Shown here piece by piece: positions 36,701 to 58,892 of a DNA stretch of 64,000 bases (its first letter is position 1; the number at the start of each line of letters is the position of its first letter). Where the stretch lies: the NCBI GenBank assembly GCA_009869945.1, contig WIXG01000098.1, positions 164,099 to 228,098 on the forward strand. The letters are read 5' to 3'. Origin of the DNA: Mesaphorura yosii (lineage: Eukaryota; Arthropoda; Collembola; Poduromorpha; Tullbergiidae). The notes below the pieces were generated by a model. That model saw only the letters and a list, made by a program, of their open reading frames with translations, was not told where the DNA came from and ran no database searches. The position numbers and the translations under genes were made by a program.

Positions 36701-39000
36701 TTTACGATTTGAGCCTGCATAAAAATGACGTAATGAAGAAGAGGATTGTGTAATAGGCATGTGCATCTCGTTAGAACAGGCAGAGGCGTAAAATGGTAAA
36801 ATCGTAAAAGTTTTGGAGCGATTCCAGTTTGTTCAGTCATGAGACACGCTGAATTAATTCCTGTACTCCTTTCCTTTTGTGCGATTCCAGTGAACACTCG
36901 ACACGACTGAGCATACGTTAACGACATTTAAATTTAATTGTGTGCGCTGTGCTCCTGTCAGCTCGCACGCACACCTGGCCGAATGCAATTAGCCAGAAGC
37001 AATGCAGAAATTGTTCTTCCCTAGAATATTAATTAAAGTATTATTTACCTGTCCAGCACTGAGAAGAAGAGCCACTGCACTGCACTCGGCTGACGGGATC
37101 AATAAATTAATTCGGAGAGTGCCTGCAGCGTACCAAAAGCAAAAAGCAACTGCGAGCCCAACTAAACCAGAATTAATTATTAAAAATTACGATGATTCCA
37201 TGTTGATGAAATTAAAACTCGCCAGCGCCACTTTCCTTTCTCGTGTCTCGTCTATCTGTGAGAAGCAAAAGTAAAAATGGTGTGCAGTGCAATCGAACTG
37301 GCTGCACTGCGCCGGGCCGTTGAATTGCGTTGCCATCTTCTTCATAGCATAGCAGCGTAGACAGCAACCGTATGTACGTGCAATGATTTCGGTAACGTCG
37401 CATACCACATTGAACAGTGCAACAGTGCTCTGTGACTGTGAACTGTTCTCAAGGTTGCGGATGTAAGTTAACTCTGCTGTTGGTGTACACGAGCCAACGG
37501 GTCGAGCGTGTTCTCTACGTTAAGCTACGCTTCCACGTAAAACAGAGCTCTTCTCTCTGCCTCAGAGATCTAGTTGCTCTTCGAACTTGCTTTGGTTCTC
37601 GTCCTTCTCGTGTTTGCTTTCTGAAGGCTGTCTGTGCGAGTGAAGAGCCAAAGAGCGAGTTCTTTCCGCAGCTCCGGCCTTTGTTCGAGCAAGCGTTTGC
37701 TCCGATCGCGTCTGAGGAAGATGAAGTTGAAAGATGACTGACCATGCCTGTCTTTGTATTTTTATAGTGTGAGCCGTTCACTAAAATCGGAGCTGATCAG
37801 GTGATGACCCCGTCGGACGTCGTGGGCGCTTCGGACATCACGTTCTCGTGCGTCTCAGACCCTACTGCGGCGAAGGAGGTGAGAGAATTACAGAGAGGAG
37901 TGAAAGTGAAATGGGCCCACATTTCCTGCATTTACTGACTTATGACTTTATATTTGTGCCTGATTCGCAGATGGTTTTTGGAAACTGTGGAGCCCTCACT
38001 GAAATTGATGCCACGAAGAACTACGTTGAGATGACGTCGCTTGACTCCGAGGCGTCGCAGGACATCGCAGACGCGATTCAGGGGAAAGGAGGTCGCTACC
38101 TGGAGGCTCAGATTCAGGGCAACATGGAGCAGGCTGAAAATGGGACTTTGGTCATCATCGCAGCAGGCAACAAGAGCCTCTACGACGAGTGTGAGTCGGC
38201 ATTCAGAGCAATCGCCAAGCACTCCTTCTTTGTCGGTAAGCAAAAGCATACGCATATGCTCGGGTCCACTCCACGTCCGCCAAGCCGCCTTGCCCTTGTC
38301 ATATAACTCGCTCGGTCGGTTAATTTCCCTGTAAGGGAACCAGCAAATTTTTCTCAGTCCTTTAACACGGGAGAGGTTGCCAGACTCAAACCTAACTTGA
38401 CCGTGTTGAACTGAAATAACACAGGTGGTATTGCCAGTACTCGGGCAATATCTAGCTAGCAATCGCCAGCTTTGGTCCCCTCACAGGGAACCCAATCCGC
38501 TCGGTCGCTTATCTATTGTAACGCTTGTCTCTTTGACAGGCCCGACTGGAACGGCGTGCAAGATCAACTTGATTCTCCAGATGCTGTCGGGGATTACGAT
38601 TGCTGGAGCTGCCGAGGCACTCACGCTGGCTGACCGCGCGGGTCTCAACCCCAAAGACGTCTTCAGTATCCTGAAAGAAACCAACATCGCTTCGCCCCTG
38701 CTTCTGGAGAAAGGAGACAGTAAGCAAATAGCAAAGGAAAAAGGAGCGCCTGGGCCTGAGTTGTTTTACTAATTTGTCGGACTTGATTTTTTTGTGGCAG
38801 GCATGGCGAACGACAAGATTGAAGTAAAGTTTCCACTCACCCACATGCAGAAGGACATCAACTTGGCATTGCAGCTCGGACACGCCTGCGACCAGTCGCT
38901 GCCCGTGGCTTCGGCGGCAAACGAGTCGTACAAACACGCCAAGAGACTGGGCTACGGATCCGGTGACGTTGCCGCCGTCTTGTATCATAGTAGGTTTTAA
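30772..39000 (+). CDS. Glyr1: GLYR1/NDF: PWWP and AT-hook protein with a 6-phosphogluconate-dehydrogenase-like domain, 10 exons
   Basis: Exons: 30772-30812, 31740-31776, 31864-32181, 32285-32470, 32633-32722, 32776-32943, 37768-37878, 37971-38235, 38540-38719 and 38801-39000. They give 531 residues, close to the 553 of human GLYR1. The PWWP domain (about 1-100) opens FKYGDLVWAKMKGYPPWPAK. A basic, Ser/Glu-rich linker follows. An AT-hook, PKRGRGRPRK, sits at 212-221. The NAD(P)-binding Rossmann motif GFLGVGIMGSG is at 249-259, and the beta-hydroxyacid-dehydrogenase fold continues to the end. Where active enzymes of the fold carry a catalytic Lys, the PTGTACKINL segment seems to have Asn, so it is probably not an active dehydrogenase. 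GLYR1 family proteins read H3K36me3 and help Pol II pass nucleosomes. Intron 6 is 4.8 kb, starts with GC and contains another gene on the opposite strand. Confidence 0.95.
33169..33174 (-). terminator. candidate polyadenylation signal of the nested LRR-Ig gene
   Basis: AATAAA on the minus strand lies about 550 nt after the stop codon of the nested gene. A second one is at 33036-33041. Either would end the transcript inside the host intron. Confidence 0.3.
33728..36421 (-). CDS. leucine-rich-repeat/immunoglobulin single-pass membrane protein with a repeated cytoplasmic tail
   Basis: Exons 36421-34632, 34550-34283 and 34216-33728 give 848 residues. A GTG lies just upstream in frame, but the ATG followed by a leucine-rich signal segment (about residues 15-35) is the natural start. 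A Cys-rich LRR N-cap contains CPTHCSC. Typical LRR motifs follow (LQSLNLSYNKI, LISLDLSHNHI, LRHLNVSNNKI, VEELDLSHNHL), then a C-cap with WRCGCDDRWVLPWL. One Ig domain (about 470-560) has the conserved YLCVAS. The membrane segment is near 570-595 (SIILGWMSSVGFLLAVLVVQL). The tail (about 600-730) repeats a QLxxIRExYxxQ-like unit, then becomes acidic and Gln/Asn/Ser-rich. The domain order resembles arthropod LRR-Ig neuronal surface proteins such as the kekkons, but the tail is different and I cannot name the ortholog. The whole gene lies inside a GLYR1 intron on the opposite strand. Confidence 0.88.
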
Positions 39001-39330
39001 ACTCCTGCTGACTTCACGATTCACCCAGACCGAAGAAGAGGCTCCGCAGCAACAATATAATATAAAGTGTAAAGTACAGTACATAACGTTTAAAATAAAC
39101 CTTTTATTCTAATTTCTTTTATTTTTCGGCACAACATTTGGCAGCCTTAAGCCCGAAACCTATTCCCTTGGTTATCCTTAGAGTGCATCCTGGTCCCATT
39201 AAGAGTTAAAGTAGGCCCATCCGGGGATAGCGGCATTTTAGGTGGGTGTCCCGAGATAATAACGCTGAGGTTTCGGGCCCTGCGTCCGCGTCCCTTCTTC
39301 GGCCCCGCGTGCGTCGCGAAAGTAAGCGGG
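39001..39330 (+). other. GLYR1 3' UTR and adjoining spacer
   Basis: This follows the GLYR1 TAA. The transcript most likely ends shortly after AATAAA at 39094-39099. The remainder shows no feature I recognise. Confidence 0.6.
39094..39099 (+). terminator. polyadenylation signal of GLYR1
   Basis: AATAAA lies 94 nt after the GLYR1 stop codon and is followed by a T-rich stretch. This is a normal arrangement for a short 3' UTR. Confidence 0.6.
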
Positions 39331-39450
39331 GTTTAAAAGCTCTATGTTCAAGGCAACTCCCGAGTCCGAAATTACTTCCTCCATGATAAGAGACAAGAAA
39401 ACTTCACGCTGGACAACGCCTCGACTGAAAACTTTAAAGTCAATAACACT

Positions 39451-39873
39451 ATGGACCGAGACGCCGTCGAAATTGACGTCAATGATAAAGAGACCCTGGA
39501 AATCGACAACGGTGTCGAGGTTGGCATCGTGGATGACACCGTTGCCCCGGATGAAGTCGCATCGGACAATAATGACGCCGTCGAAAATAGCAATTTTGCC
39601 GCTGGCAACGTCCACCCGACGAGGTCGAAGACAAAAATAATGTTCGACATCGATCAAGCCCATCAGGCGGACGAGCTCATTCCGTACATCAGCGAATCCA
39701 ATCCTCGCGTCGACGACGACTACATTGTTGTCTTGGAGGGTGACAAGAACAATAGTGACTCTGACTTCGTTGGCGAAGAGGCGGAACTAGAAAGACAACA
39801 AATCGAAAAAGGAAGACCCGAAGAACCCAATATGGATGAAGTTTTCGGCTCTCGTAGCCTATTACACTCATAA
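39451..39873 (+). CDS. acidic open reading frame of unknown function
   Basis: The frame encodes 140 residues from the first ATG and stays open upstream to about 39331. It is rich in Asp, Glu and Asn, with segments such as DDDYIVVLEGDKNNSDSDF, and ends in a normal stop. The composition is unlike the surrounding AT-rich noncoding DNA, which hints at true or former coding. It resembles the acidic N-termini seen in some transposase-derived proteins, but I find no catalytic domain after it. No splice partners were convincing. It could be a fragment of a mobile element, a small lineage-specific gene or chance. Confidence 0.3.
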   Translation: MDRDAVEIDVNDKETLEIDNGVEVGIVDDTVAPDEVASDNNDAVENSNFAAGNVHPTRSKTKIMFDIDQAHQADELIPYISESNPRVDDDYIVVLEGDKNNSDSDFVGEEAELERQQIEKGRPEEPNMDEVFGSRSLLHS

Positions 39874-40063
39874 AGTCGACAAACATGGAGTCAGGTCAGC
39901 GACACAATTTTACAGCGGTTTAGATTTTCTCTTATTTAACATTATTACAAATTACAAATTAAGTGCATACATTAAATAAAGCGAGTTACAGCTGTTTTCT
40001 AATGCGTCTTTGTAGATAGCTTTTAGTTTTATCGTTCTTAGCATTTGTAGCTAGCCACCTGAG

Positions 40064-40165
40064 TTTATGCGTTAGTTACGAATGTTAAATTAAGTATCGA
40101 GTGCAGTTAGCACAGTTAAGTTACGTTTACTGTCATATTTCATATGCAATATGCGTTTCGATCCA
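40064..40165 (+). repeat. direct repeat, left copy
   Basis: This copy contains TCGAGTGCAG, TAGCAC, TCATATTT and CGTTTCGATCCA in the same order and orientation as 40561-40660. It differs by small insertions and substitutions. The two copies flank an inverted pair. Confidence 0.6.
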
Positions 40166-40181
40166 CAACATGAGACCTCAG

Positions 40182-40210
40182 CGGCTGTCCGTCACGGAAT
40201 CGGCCCAAAA
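40182..40210 (+). repeat. inverted repeat, left arm
   Basis: This arm is nearly perfectly complementary to 40477-40504, with one mismatch in 28 nt. In one frame it encodes RLSVTESAQ. A weaker similarity continues to about 40255, where both copies encode a TEVI..GI motif. Confidence 0.7.
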
Positions 40211-40476
40211 CATTTATGGTCGCATCCCTCGGCCTGAAACCGAAGTTATTGCAGAAGGAATCTTGAAATCTGTCCATTGAAATTCACTTTACAAACATTC
40301 GTTTGTAATTTTGTCGCACGCGTTTTTTTATTTTAAGGGGCAGTACATAAAAATCTTATCTCGCGTGTTAGTTTCCATAAAGAATTCCTGATTTGTCATT
40401 CGTGAAATTCCTTTTGTAATAACTTCAGTTCTGTTTTGAGCATTGCTAAAGTCAGACCACTTTTGACTACAAAAGC

Positions 40477-40504
40477 TTTGGGCCGATTCCGTAACGGACA
40501 GCCG
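40477..40504 (-). repeat. inverted repeat, right arm
   Basis: This is the reverse complement of 40182-40209 with one difference. The difference falls on a third codon position of the shared RLSVTESAQ reading, so the two arms encode the same peptide. The loop between the arms is about 270 nt. Confidence 0.7.
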
Positions 40505-40560
40505 ACGACGTGTCCGTGTTAGCTGCATCGTTCACCACACACGTGTGGGTAGAATCATGA

Positions 40561-40660
40561 ATTTATGCATTAAGTTCGAGTGCAGGTAGCACGTAGCACA
40601 ATTAATTTAGTTTTCCATCATATTTAATACAATAAGCAGTATGTATACGTTTCGATCCAA
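40561..40660 (+). repeat. direct repeat, right copy
   Basis: This is the partner of 40064-40165 and lies just outside the right inverted arm. The left copy lies just outside the left arm, so the whole forms a 600-bp composite structure. Confidence 0.6.
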
Positions 40661-43090
40661 GAAGGAATATTCTCACGTACTTTATATTATTTCGACAGGG
40701 GTTTTACTAATTCTAATTAGACTAAGAATTGCCTCTAATTTAGTGTCAATAAAATGGCTTCTCTATGAAAAGTGTTGTTGCTCTCGTTTTCATGTCAAAA
40801 TGTTTTTCCTTTCTTTGACCGACCTCAGAATCCGTCTGATTTCTCATTTCTCGGTTTGTCGTCTATCGTCTTGCATTGTTGGCTGGCTAGGCTGGTTTTG
40901 AGGCTGTTGTGTGCCGCAGGAGGGCCAGGCTCCTAGGGGCAGGGTGGATTGAGGCTGGTCGAGGAGGGCCACCGAGCCGCGGGAGCCCTGGACGAGTGAT
41001 TCCTCACAGGTGAATTGTGCGATGCGATTTGTGAGAAGTCTGCTTCAACCGAGCTTCACACTCGCTCGGCGTTCCGTCTTTTGTCCGCGTTCGCATTCAG
41101 AAAGTCTCTCCATTGTCCCGAGTTCTGTGTTTAGTTTATAATCGCATGGGAACGGAGCAAGGTCGTATTGTTCGGAGGCTGCGCAGTGTGAGCGGAATTA
41201 TCGCGTAATCCTCAATGCCCGACAAGCGGCCTTTGTTAGCGAAACCGTGTATTACATCGTTACGATGTACGAGTAATTGCAGGACCGATTTCATTAATTG
41301 TGGCATTCGTGACAAGAAACGACCCAAATCTGCTCCCGTCTTTCTTTCACCGGCTTCCTCGTCTTCCCAGGCAGGCAGCGACAGGAAGCCGCTGCAACTG
41401 CAACCTGCTGATCGACAGTTTCTCAGACATTTCCATATTCTGCCCGCATTTGGCTCTTTGGCTGGAGTCTGCAGGATTCAGAGAGAAAGTACACCGGCCC
41501 CGTGCTGCGGTGACTGAAAGAATGCGATTTGAGACTGAGCACAGTTGATTAACTCCGAAAAGTTGCAGCACTCAGTGGCCACTCGAGAAATGCACGAAAT
41601 GAGTCACCTTCCGTGCACTGCACGCCGCTGTTTTGCATTCAGCCCGAATTAAGTCGATTTAAATGCGGTCATAATGCGGAAGAATTTAATGAATCCGTTT
41701 CAAACACTTTGTCCGGGCTCCCATCACACTCGGCTCAATCAAGACGACTCTGCAGTCAAGGAAGGTCCGTCTAGCATGCAGCAGCAGAAGGCTCCTGTGA
41801 CGCATTTATTCTGCTCCGGTAGCCGCTTTCAATCACGCAAATTTCCAGAAAACTACGCAGCGCACGCACGCTGACTAACCGAAAGAATGCGACCGAACTG
41901 ACTCGGACGCTTCATTAAAGTGCAGCGGAATTGGAAATCTGCCGCATTTTCTGTGGCGGCTGCTGCGGGACGACCCGCCGACTCCTTCACAACAGCCAAC
42001 AGCGAAGAATTCGACCAAAATGAGATGTCGATTGTCTTCACTCGACAGACTCTTTTGTCTCTTCTGAGCCTCCTGCAAGCGTACTCCTCGCATCGCGCGT
42101 TTGTAATTTACAAGAATAACTGAATCAATTGAACACGAGCGTAATCCGCGCGTTAACGTTGACGCAAATTTAAATGCTCCGGCTGGAAATGAAAATTAGC
42201 AGAGCATCTGCTCGAGTTTACTCGGCCTGGAGTTTATTTCCAAAGCACTTCAATTCCCATTTCTCCAGCTAAAGAGGCTAAAGTGGGTGATTTTGTGGTC
42301 AGATTCCAGTGGGCAGGAGCGACCTGGCTGGTTTTTAGCATTTTAATGAGGCAAGTGGTCACGAGACTCTGAAGCATCGAAACAGGATTCTGGGGTCTGG
42401 AGACTCTGCGTCTGGAGAGTTTGTTAGTTTGTTTCTGTTTCTCGAGTGAGAGCAGAGCAGGCGCAGTGGCGGCCGGGGAGCCGAGGATTGGCCGAGCAGC
42501 CTCCGCGGACTGCACTTTGGGGTTGGAACGTGCTTTCGAAAAGGGGGCGGGCCAACAACACGTTTGTCTCGCGTACAGCCGCACTCGAGAGAATCTCCGC
42601 TTTTGCTCTCCGTTTAAATGCATGCACGACCCGGTTCCTCGACTGTCGACTGCTTTGTTGCGTTGCTCTTTCGGCCGTACTCAATTCGCGTCTTGTATTT
42701 CGTGTACACATTAATAATCATATCGCTGACTCGCGTAAATACAAATCACTAACTTTTCCTTCGTCTCATCCTCGACGACTCGTCTCGTCTCGCTCGAATT
42801 ACATCAATAAACAAGAAACCCAACGCAGCCTCAACGAACAAATCGAGACTCAAAGCAAACTGCGTTTGGACGTCAGAGTGAAAGCTCTTCTCGCAAAATC
42901 GTGAATCTCAGCTTCAGTTTCAGTCGCACAAGAATTCAAGAATCAAAATTCAAAGTATAAAATTTTGATTGAGAGAATTCCCGACGGAAGTTTAAGCGTT
43001 TCTTGTATGTGAATCCTTTCGCGAGTGAGTTTGTGCTCCGCTTCTTGGTTTAGTTGGCGGAGGGCCCTTGGCGGCCCTGAAGGCATCATT
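40661..43090. other. region upstream of the Pax6 coding start
   Basis: This 2.4 kb stretch precedes the first Pax6 coding exon that I can identify. It should contain promoter or 5' UTR exons. A strong splice acceptor (CTTCTTGGTTTAG) at 43041-43053 shows that the exon with the start codon is not the first exon of the transcript. The upstream exon was not located. Confidence 0.5.
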
Positions 43091-54901
<11,811 letters not shown>

Positions 54902-55351
54902 TGACTCCAAGACAGAATCGTGATACGAGTTCTATACAGGGAAATGCTAAATTAGCGAAATGCGAAATAATGCGAGCTGCTGAAGACGCTTCCATTCCTC
55001 TCTTCACGCGGAGAACGTTTCATTTGTATGAATTACAAATACTAATTGCTGATTAACTGATTACGCAATCAAAAAGAAATAATTGGGCGGTGTGTGTCGA
55101 CCTTCCGTGCTTTTGAAATGCAAACATATTTTAACTGATAAGGAGTATATTTTGTAGAAGTGGGTAGACTCTAAATTTAGCGTAGAGCAGACTTAAGTTT
55201 AAACCCAGCTTTAAGACGGAGTTGCCCAGCTCACCGATGCGATGTGTAAATCACCCTTCTGTCAAGAATCTTAAGTTCAATCAACCAATTGCAGATAATT
55301 TGTACACAAGCAAATACAAATACTTTCGTCAATGTACTCTACATTTGCTCG

Positions 55352-55357
55352 AATAAA
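55352..55357 (+). terminator. polyadenylation signal of Pax6
   Basis: AATAAA lies about 450 nt after the Pax6 stop codon and is the first clear signal in that direction. Confidence 0.5.
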
Positions 55358-55437
55358 GTCAATTACATGTCACCTTTCGAATTTCATTCCGAGAAGCATC
55401 AAATACAAAATGGGAATGTGGACAAGGCAAAGGAGGT

Positions 55438-55443
55438 TTTATT
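55438..55443 (-). terminator. polyadenylation signal of the annexin gene
   Basis: AATAAA on the minus strand lies about 440 nt after the annexin stop codon. It faces the Pax6 signal, with only about 80 bp between the two. Confidence 0.5.
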
Positions 55444-55881
55444 CGTTTCTTAACTCAAAGGCACAAAGAGCACAGCTTAATTACTTGAATTTAATTTAAT
55501 TGACCATTGATCGGGTAAACATTTGAACACCACAGAAAGAAGAAACCTGAGTTGGGGAACTTCAAAAATTGGAATCCGGTCAATGAATAAAATTAAGGAG
55601 AAGTATTAAGTACAGGTTGCAGTTAAGTACCCAAGTCAATATCGTGTAAATATCGCAGCAAATCATTAATTGTAAATTATGAAGCACGAAATACCAAAGG
55701 GCACCAAAGTTTAAAGTTAAAGACACCAGTTTAGTTCATTTTTGTTTACAAGGTCTCGGCACATCGTAAGTTTTGTGGAAGATTTTCTGACCTCTCGAGT
55801 TACAGTAATTAAAAATTAATTCAGTTGGGAGCACCATTTAATTTAAGTTTTGAAATGACCGCTTGTTCCTGAATACTGCAA

Positions 55882-58313
55882 TCAACCAACCAGAGCGAGC
55901 AGAATTTTCTTGTAGTCGCCGCTCGTGTCGCCCTACGAAAGGAGAACGAAAGATTATTTCAAACCTTCGATCGGAGTAATTTCAAAATTCAATATTACGA
56001 CTATTATTTTTGGTGGTTTTGTTTACCGAAACGGTGGCAGCGAGAGACTTGTTGTAGAGGCGTTGGTACTCCTGCTTGATGCTCTCCAAGTCAACTTCGC
56101 TCCGGGTGACAATCAGGAAAATTAAGTCGTCGTCCTTCGTGCCAAAGCCCACCATCGAGTCGTGCAGACGCTCAGCAAAGTACTGCGCACGGTTCTTCGC
56201 ACACTTGACTGCAGGCAATTAATAAAAATTTAATTAATCGGCAGGCTATTTACGTATTTCGCTTCATTATCATTATTTATAAGACTTGCCAATGGCTAGC
56301 ATTCCACGCTCCACGTCTCCAGAGAATTCGTTCTTAATGGCCTTTTCCAGCGAGTGTCCAGCGATTTTCTCGTACTCCTGGAAGGTCAGACGAAGTTGCA
56401 GCCAGCTGCGAGTCGCCAACACAGCGTTGAAAGCCGACTCGTCCGTCCCCCACTTTTTGACACCTGCTCAAACGAAGAGGACAATCATTAATTATAATTC
56501 TGTTATTATTAAGCATATTTAATATTTGACTAATTTGCTGAAGTGTACCTGCTTGCAAAAGATTCTGGGCGTCCTGTGTAGCCATGGCGTGGTCAGCGGA
56601 GCCTCCTTCAGCCCTCCCGCCCGTGTTCATAGAAATCAGAAGCCTGCGGAAATGACCGCTCGTGTCGCCAGAAATATCGTTCTCAATCGAAGTGCGAAAC
56701 ACTAAAAAATTAAAAAACATGTGCAAGATTAGGAAAGTGTGAATAAAATAATAAATTAACAAATTATAAAAAAAATAGAAATGTAAATTATGTTAATTTG
56801 AGTTTCCAGCTTACGCCTGGTATATGCAGCGTTGATGGCATGGATTTCGCTGTTTGTGGCGGAGCAGAGGACGTCGATCAAAATTCTCTCCTTCGTGCCC
56901 AGCCCAGCCATGGCCTTTTGAAGGACCTGCGCAATGTATTCGTCTCGCGGAGTCATCAACGCCAGCACAACGGTCTCCAGACGACCTCCAAGCTCGCTCT
57001 TCAAATCCTTAATCAAGTCCTGCAATAAAAAACAGAAAATTTAAATTAAATTTTATTTCTTAAGTCTCGCATCAAAGAATGAGTGTCGACTTGCCTTGCC
57101 AAAGCTTTGCTTGTAGGCGCGACTGATGTTGATTCGCTCGGCGTTGGTGCGTTTTGCCAGAACGTTGATGATCGCAGCCTCATCGGTTCCAAATCCTAGA
57201 TTTAATTAAATATACGAGCTATTAGTAACAAGTTTTAGATTGACAAACTGTTATCTTCTCAGCATTTAAAGTTTAAAATATTAGACTGATACCTTTCATA
57301 GCCTTGCGAAGAGCTTGGGCATCGGCCAACGGATCCGCGTTCGAAGGACGCACGGTGGGAATTTCCTGCTCAAGAGTCCAAGAATTAATTCGTGAGCCTC
57401 AGAATTCACATTGCATAATAAGAATTTGAATATTTAGGCTTGCCTCGTGCGGTTGCATGTTTGAAGCCATGTGGACGCCCCCAAGATTGGTCGGGTAGTT
57501 CGGGGTGTTGGTGTACGTGTTTTCAGGGCGCGAGGGTGGCGGGTATCCGGAAGCACCTTGAAAATGTCAGTCGAATAAAATCTGCCGTTTCTTAAGTCGA
57601 GCTCATGCTCTCTGTTCACTACGAAAGGCGAAGGCAGGAATAGCAGAGGATCTTGATGTTGAAAAGCGGGGCGAGGGCAGTAGACACCCCCGACCCGAAG
57701 AGGGGGTCTGGCGGCGGCAAGCTGGGACCACGCACAAATTTCAAAAGAGCGTTACCTGGACCAGCCACAGGCGCGTACCCGGGCTGATGCTGAGGAGGGT
57801 TTGACGGCGGATACTGCGGGCCAGGCGGTGGAGGATGTGGAAATCCAAGTGGTGGAGGGTACGGCGAGGAGCCTCCTTGCGGAAAGCCTGAGTTGGCCAG
57901 ATACGGGTCTTGACTTGAGTAGGGTGCGGTCGTGTTCAGGTGCGGGTACACCCCAGGTTGGGCGGGGAAAGACGACGCCGCGGGAGGTGGCGGGTACGCA
58001 GACGTTGTTGGTGCCGATGCCCAGTTGGCCTGTGGAGTGCCGTGCCCTTGCACGTAGAATGGATCCGAGCCTGGCTGTGGTGCGTGCGGATAAGCAGGGG
58101 CCGAGCCTGGATAGCCGGGTTGGTACGGAGGATGTTGAGACGGGTAGCTAGCAGTTTGTGGTTGTGGATAACCGGGTCCGGTAGTTTGTGGATAACCGGG
58201 TCCGGCAGTTTGTGGTGGATAGCCAGGGACGGCCGGATACGGCGATTGTTGCTGTTGCTTAGGAAGATCCGGAATCGGAACAAATCCTTGATTGCCTGGG
58301 TTCCACATGAAGC
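55882..58313 (-). CDS. AnxB11: annexin B11-like protein with a Pro/Gly/Tyr-rich N-terminus
   Basis: Exons: 58313-57756, 57556-57444, 57365-57293, 57195-57095, 57019-56815, 56701-56549, 56463-56290, 56208-56027 and 55932-55882. A possible first exon, 58892-58886, would give 538 residues; otherwise an internal ATG at 58308 starts 534 residues. About 225 residues form a low-complexity Pro/Gly/Tyr/Gln tail like that of annexins A7 and A11. Four annexin repeats follow. Type II calcium motifs are GFGTDE (repeat 1), GLGTKE (2), KWGTDE (3, first Gly changed) and GFGTKD (4). Other diagnostic segments are [31 protein letters not shown] and [16 protein letters not shown] at the end. The protein should bind acidic phospholipids in a calcium-dependent way, and the long N-tail suggests links to RNA granules or vesicles, as for ANXA11 (inference). 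Three of the eight introns within this span use GC donors. Confidence 0.94.
56209..56289 (-). other. GC-AG intron in annexin (81 nt)
   Basis: The exon ends GCCATTG and the intron starts GCAAGTC. The join gives [21 protein letters not shown], the conserved link between repeats 3 and 4. Using the GT inside GCAAGTC would break the frame. Confidence 0.9.
57020..57094 (-). other. GC-AG intron in annexin (75 nt)
   Basis: The donor is GGCAAG|GCAAGTCG and the acceptor TTGCAG. The join gives [17 protein letters not shown], one of the most conserved annexin segments, which makes the GC donor secure. Confidence 0.95.
57366..57443 (-). other. GC-AG intron in annexin (78 nt)
   Basis: The donor is CACGAG|GCAAGCC and the acceptor GAGCAG. 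The phase-0 join links the low-complexity tail to [25 protein letters not shown] at the start of repeat 1. There is no GT near the exon end. Confidence 0.85.
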
Positions 58314-58885
58314 CTGCAATCACAAGTACACAAATGTCACGTTACGACTCGAGTTAATGCTAAATGCGAATGAGGCTGTCACTTTGCGCGTGTGGCCTCA
58401 ATTACAATACAAGCAGGCTGCAGATGTAAAAAAAAACAGCCTTTGCTAATTGAGTCTGTTTCGGCAAGCTGCACGTTTGCCAGTATGCTAGTTTGTCACA
58501 AGCGCAGAGCCTGAGCCGAGTCGAAGAGGCGAATTGCGATTACGCGACCGACGTACCTTAAGACTCCATTGCCAAATTCGATCTGCGATGACGAGTCCCA
58601 ACTCTCTCTCTTTTAAGTATAGTTTGCTAGTAGTTGCTAGTTGCTTATGCGAGAGAAGATGACCTTAGACTCAGACGAGACACAGTACCCAAACTATAAC
58701 GTTTTGCTTTCAAATGAGCCACCGACACGAGAACCAAAAGCAGAGAAGAGAATAAATACTAAACGTGAGTCAACGTCATTAAGTAATGACTAGGCCTGCC
58801 CGAACTGAGTTTTTTAGCAGATGTGCAACAAAAGAAACATCAACAACGCTCATCCGCTCGGCAAGGCGCGGCACACAAAACATAC

Positions 58886-58892
58886 CGAGCAT
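58886..58892 (-). CDS. AnxB11: possible tiny first coding exon of the annexin gene
   Basis: On the minus strand ATGCTCG is followed by the donor GTATGT. The leftover G fits the two-base start of the exon at 58313, giving MLGFMWNPG. Phase and splice site fit, but a 7-nt coding exon is easily found by chance. The alternative is that translation begins at the ATG at 58308-58306. Confidence 0.3.

Larger units (their letters stand above)
32944..37767 (+). other. 4.8 kb GC-AG intron of GLYR1 hosting a nested gene
   Basis: The donor is GATAAG|GCAAGC and the acceptor TTTTTATAG|TGTGAG. The phase-0 join gives WNRTPDK|CEPFTK, which matches the GLYR1 family, and there is no GT near the donor. The intron contains the minus-strand LRR-Ig gene (33728-36421). 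The rest (32944-33727 and 36422-37767) is AT-richer DNA in which I recognise nothing else, apart from the nested gene's UTRs. Confidence 0.85.

Noticed and set aside
37417-37737. Open frame just before GLYR1 exon 7, considered as an alternative exon
   Set aside because: It ends in a stop 30 nt before the exon, has no donor in frame and shows no similarity to GLYR1.
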